The notes under the pieces were generated by a model that was not told the DNA's origin, made no database searches, and worked only from the letters and a program-made list of their open reading frames with translations. From positions 22,506 through 86,505 of the forward strand of contig JAQYWI010000002.1 in the NCBI GenBank assembly GCA_030145015.1: a stretch of DNA of 64,000 nt. The letters are read 5' to 3'. The DNA is from Desulfobacterales bacterium. Its GTDB lineage: Bacteria > Desulfobacterota > Desulfobacteria > Desulfobacterales > JAHEIW01. Of the stretch, positions 61,876 to 64,000 are shown one piece after another. Each line of letters begins with the position of its first letter. Within the stretch, counting starts at the first letter, position 1. A program made the position numbers and the translations under genes.

Positions 61876-62137
61876 AATCCCCTCCAATGCCTGTTCAACC
61901 TGATTGCATTATCCGATCTATCTTTTAGATACTATTTTCAACCAGGTTTGTAAATTATAAATAAAAAGTCGATAAATTTTTATCGTCTAGAGGGATTTTT
62001 CAATTTGAAATTTGGACTTTAGTCGTAAGGGCCAAATGACTGAAGCGACTGAATCGGAGTTTGGACGGTTTTCATTTTATCGAACGCCTTGTTTTCTGCA
62101 GCTTTATGTCTATATTTTTTAACCAAAAGGAGAAACC

Positions 62138-63283
62138 ATGGATTTTTCAATTCCCAAGAAGCTTTCCGAAGAAATCATACGCTTTAAAAAATTTCTCAAA
62201 TCGAGCGTCATATCTGAACTGCCGGGCTGGTATCAAAACCAGGAAATCCCTGCTAAATTTTTCTGCGAAATGGGAGAAGGCAACTGGTATGGAATTGAAC
62301 TAAAAGAAGGCCGGCTGCTCAAAGGATCGGCCTTAAGGGAAGCTTTAATTGCAGAGGAATTGGCCAAGGTGTCACCGGGTGTGGCGGTAGCAGCCCTGGC
62401 CCAAATTGATTTAGGCCTTATGGGTCTGTTCCTCTTCGGCTCTGACAACCTTAAAAAACACTATGGCCACGCCGCCGTCAGGGGCCAGACGTTGATGTGT
62501 CTTGGCAATACCGAGCGTCAGGCCGGCAGCGATGTGGCCGGCATCGAAATGCGCGCCCGAAAAGTCAAAGGGGGCTGGCTTCTCAATGGCACCAAAGCCT
62601 ATGTGACCAACGGATTCGTCAGCGATCTGGCTGTGATTACGGCGGTATCGGATCCTCAGGCTTCGAGAAACAACCGGCTTTCCATGTATTTGGTTGATCT
62701 GCACGCAGAGGGCGTTCAGAGAAAAAAGCTGAACAAACAGGTCTGGATCCCCTCGGATTTGACCCGCCTGCAGTTTAGCGATGTATTCGTCTCTGACGAT
62801 CATGTTCTGGGCAATCAAGGACAGGGGCTGCAGCAGGTGCTGACCATATTCACCTATAGCCGGGTCCCCATTTCCGCATTGACTCTGGGAACGGCCGCCG
62901 GGGCGTTCGAACTGGCGCTCGAACATGCCAAAAAACGTAAGATATTCGGTCAAACCATCACGGATTTTCAAGCGAAAGCTTTTGAAGCTGCTGATTTTTA
63001 CGCAAAAATTGAAGCAGCCCGACTGATGCTTTGGAAGGCCTGTTGGGAAATGGACCAGAATGAAAATTTTAGGTTGGATTCCTCGCTGGCAAAATATCTT
63101 GCTGTGGAAATAACCCGCAGCGCCACCACCTGGGCCGCAGATATTTTTGGGGCCGCATCGGTCATCCAGGAACACCCGGTTCATAATTTCCCCATGGATG
63201 CCTGGGCATCGTCTTTAGGTGAGGGCACCCAGGATGTGCAAAAATTGGTGATTTTCCGGGAAATGATTAAACGGTATGGATAG
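62138..63283 (+). CDS. Acyl-CoA dehydrogenase
   Basis: 381 residues. FAD-dependent oxidation of an acyl-CoA to an enoyl-CoA, with electrons to ETF. Core pieces: CLGNTERQAGSDVAGIEMRA, GWLLNGTKAYVTNG, LGTAAGAFELALEHAKKRK, FGQTITDFQAKAFEAAD. The C-terminal GEGTQDVQ holds the probable catalytic base E362. The N-terminal ~60 residues are less typical (PGWYQNQEIPAKFFCEMGEG). Chain-length preference cannot be told. ATG at 62138 with AAGGAG eight bases ahead. Confidence 0.93.
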   Translation: MDFSIPKKLSEEIIRFKKFLKSSVISELPGWYQNQEIPAKFFCEMGEGNWYGIELKEGRLLKGSALREALIAEELAKVSPGVAVAALAQIDLGLMGLFLFGSDNLKKHYGHAAVRGQTLMCLGNTERQAGSDVAGIEMRARKVKGGWLLNGTKAYVTNGFVSDLAVITAVSDPQASRNNRLSMYLVDLHAEGVQRKKLNKQVWIPSDLTRLQFSDVFVSDDHVLGNQGQGLQQVLTIFTYSRVPISALTLGTAAGAFELALEHAKKRKIFGQTITDFQAKAFEAADFYAKIEAARLMLWKACWEMDQNENFRLDSSLAKYLAVEITRSATTWAADIFGAASVIQEHPVHNFPMDAWASSLGEGTQDVQKLVIFREMIKRYG

Positions 63284-63410
63284 CGTTTGTGGTCCGTTGT
63301 TGGTCGTCCGTTGTAAAAAATGGGGCCTTTAGTGATCAATAAGATACCACAAATATCAGCGGTTGAAAGATTCCTTTACAACGGACTACGGACAACGAAC
63401 AACTGACTTT
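63284..63410. repeat. Foldback repeat, family C
   Basis: The left arm GTGGTCCGTTGTTGGTCGTC then CGTTGTAAAAAA, the right arm TTTACAACGGACTACGGACA then ACGAACAACTGAC. The loop includes unique sequence. Same unit as in the nuo operon gaps, 50 kb away. Confidence 0.7.
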
Positions 63411-63462
63411 TAGTATCTGTAAGATAATTAAAATATTTGGATTCGGTGAAACACCAAAGTGG

Positions 63463-64000
63463 CTAAGGCGTTAGGACAATTTTCCCTAATTGCCCCCCTT
63501 TCTCCATAATTTCATACGCCCGGCGTCCCTCACTTAAGGGCATCACCCGATCGATGACGGGTTTGAGTTTGCCGGCCCAGAGCATGGCAATCACATCCTT
63601 AAAATCTTGATGGCTCCCCATGGTACTGCCGATCAGGCTGATCTGTTTTCCGAAAATATAGCGGATATCGATTTCAGTTTGGGGTCCACTGGTGTTGCCG
63701 ACAATCACAATCCGACCGCCCCGTGCCAAAGCCTGCATGCTGGTGGTAAGCGTTGCCTTTCCGACATTATCAACGACCACATCAACACCCCGCTTGTCGG
63801 TAAGCTTGTATATCTCAGGGCCCCAATCGACCTGGGAGCGATCCAGCACCACATCGGCACCTAATTCTTTCGCCAGCTGTGCTTTTTTCTGATCGCTTGC
63901 TACGGCATATACAAAGGCACCGGCAAGTTTGGCAACCTGAATGGACATGCTGTTGACCCCGCCACCGGAGCCCACAACAAGCACGGATTCGCCGGCACGT
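63463..64000 (-). CDS. Zinc-type alcohol dehydrogenase/quinone oxidoreductase-like MDR protein (partial)
   Basis: The C-terminal ~179 residues of a medium-chain dehydrogenase/reductase; the N-terminus is off the right edge. NAD(P)-binding motif VVGSGGGVNSMSIQVAKLAG, then GADVVLDRS and GVDVVVDNVGKATLTTSM, ending in the typical ARRAYE-like EGRRAYEIMEKGGQLGKIVL. The open frame continues to base 64000 (R-A-G-E-S before V-L-V-V-G), so the start is not in the window. Function of the family ranges from enoyl reductase to quinone reductase. Confidence 0.88.
   Translation of the reverse strand, partial: RAGESVLVVGSGGGVNSMSIQVAKLAGAFVYAVASDQKKAQLAKELGADVVLDRSQVDWGPEIYKLTDKRGVDVVVDNVGKATLTTSMQALARGGRIVIVGNTSGPQTEIDIRYIFGKQISLIGSTMGSHQDFKDVIAMLWAGKLKPVIDRVMPLSEGRRAYEIMEKGGQLGKIVLTP

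Overview
The window reads as one contiguous piece of a bacterial chromosome, most likely from an anaerobic or facultative member of the Desulfobacterota (the former Deltaproteobacteria). This is inferred from the gene families, the moderate GC content and above all the many kinds of foldback intergenic repeats; no rRNA or tRNA is present to settle it. There is no phage, CRISPR array or intact insertion sequence.

Layout. 1-13.8 kb (minus strand): a complex I operon in the order nuoA, a fused nuoBCD, E, F, G, H, I, J, K, L and the start of nuoM, which runs off the left edge. Most of its internal gaps hold short foldback repeats. 13.9-20.7 kb: a four-hairpin repeat element, rlpA, lon, two Hsp20 genes either side of a 317-bp inverted-repeat element, an MFS transporter and a YegP-like protein. 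21-23 kb: a left-handed beta-helix acyltransferase and an alpha/alpha-barrel protein. 23-26 kb: a possible structured RNA, an ECF sigma/anti-sigma/Spy-like operon, the second four-hairpin copy and a dodecin. 26-33.7 kb: a methyltransferase, then an envelope-glycan type cluster (GT2, GT-C, DUF547, GT2) and two SPASM-type radical SAM enzymes. 34-36.4 kb: a PA2779/PA2778-like pair (membrane protein plus C39-like lipoprotein peptidase) and an AsmA-like protein. 36.8-42.4 kb: a membrane sulfatase-fold protein, then three genes for c-type cytochromes, one of P460 type. 43-45.3 kb: a minimal Nfu protein, an MFS transporter and a Cys-rich hypothetical. 45.5-53.2 kb: a six-gene operon resembling the TagQ-R-S-T-PpkA arm of type VI secretion, with no kinase domain and no secretion genes. 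53.8-55.8 kb: an APC permease fused to a TrkA-type regulatory half. 55.9-61.2 kb: a pyruvate or branched-chain 2-oxoacid dehydrogenase operon (E1 alpha, E1 beta, E2, E3). 61.6-64 kb: a KhpA-type KH protein, an acyl-CoA dehydrogenase and a partial medium-chain dehydrogenase/reductase.

How it fits together. The 2-oxoacid dehydrogenase and acyl-CoA dehydrogenase would make acyl-CoA, NADH and reduced flavoprotein, and complex I would oxidise the NADH and build a proton gradient. Lon, Hsp20, RlpA, the ECF/Spy operon and the Tag-like module point to envelope and protein-quality stress. The most notable items are the kinase-less Tag-like operon, the two divergent copies of the four-hairpin element with compensatory stem changes, and a family of inverted-repeat elements with a CTATCTCAAAA end motif, two of which supply the stop codon of the adjacent gene.
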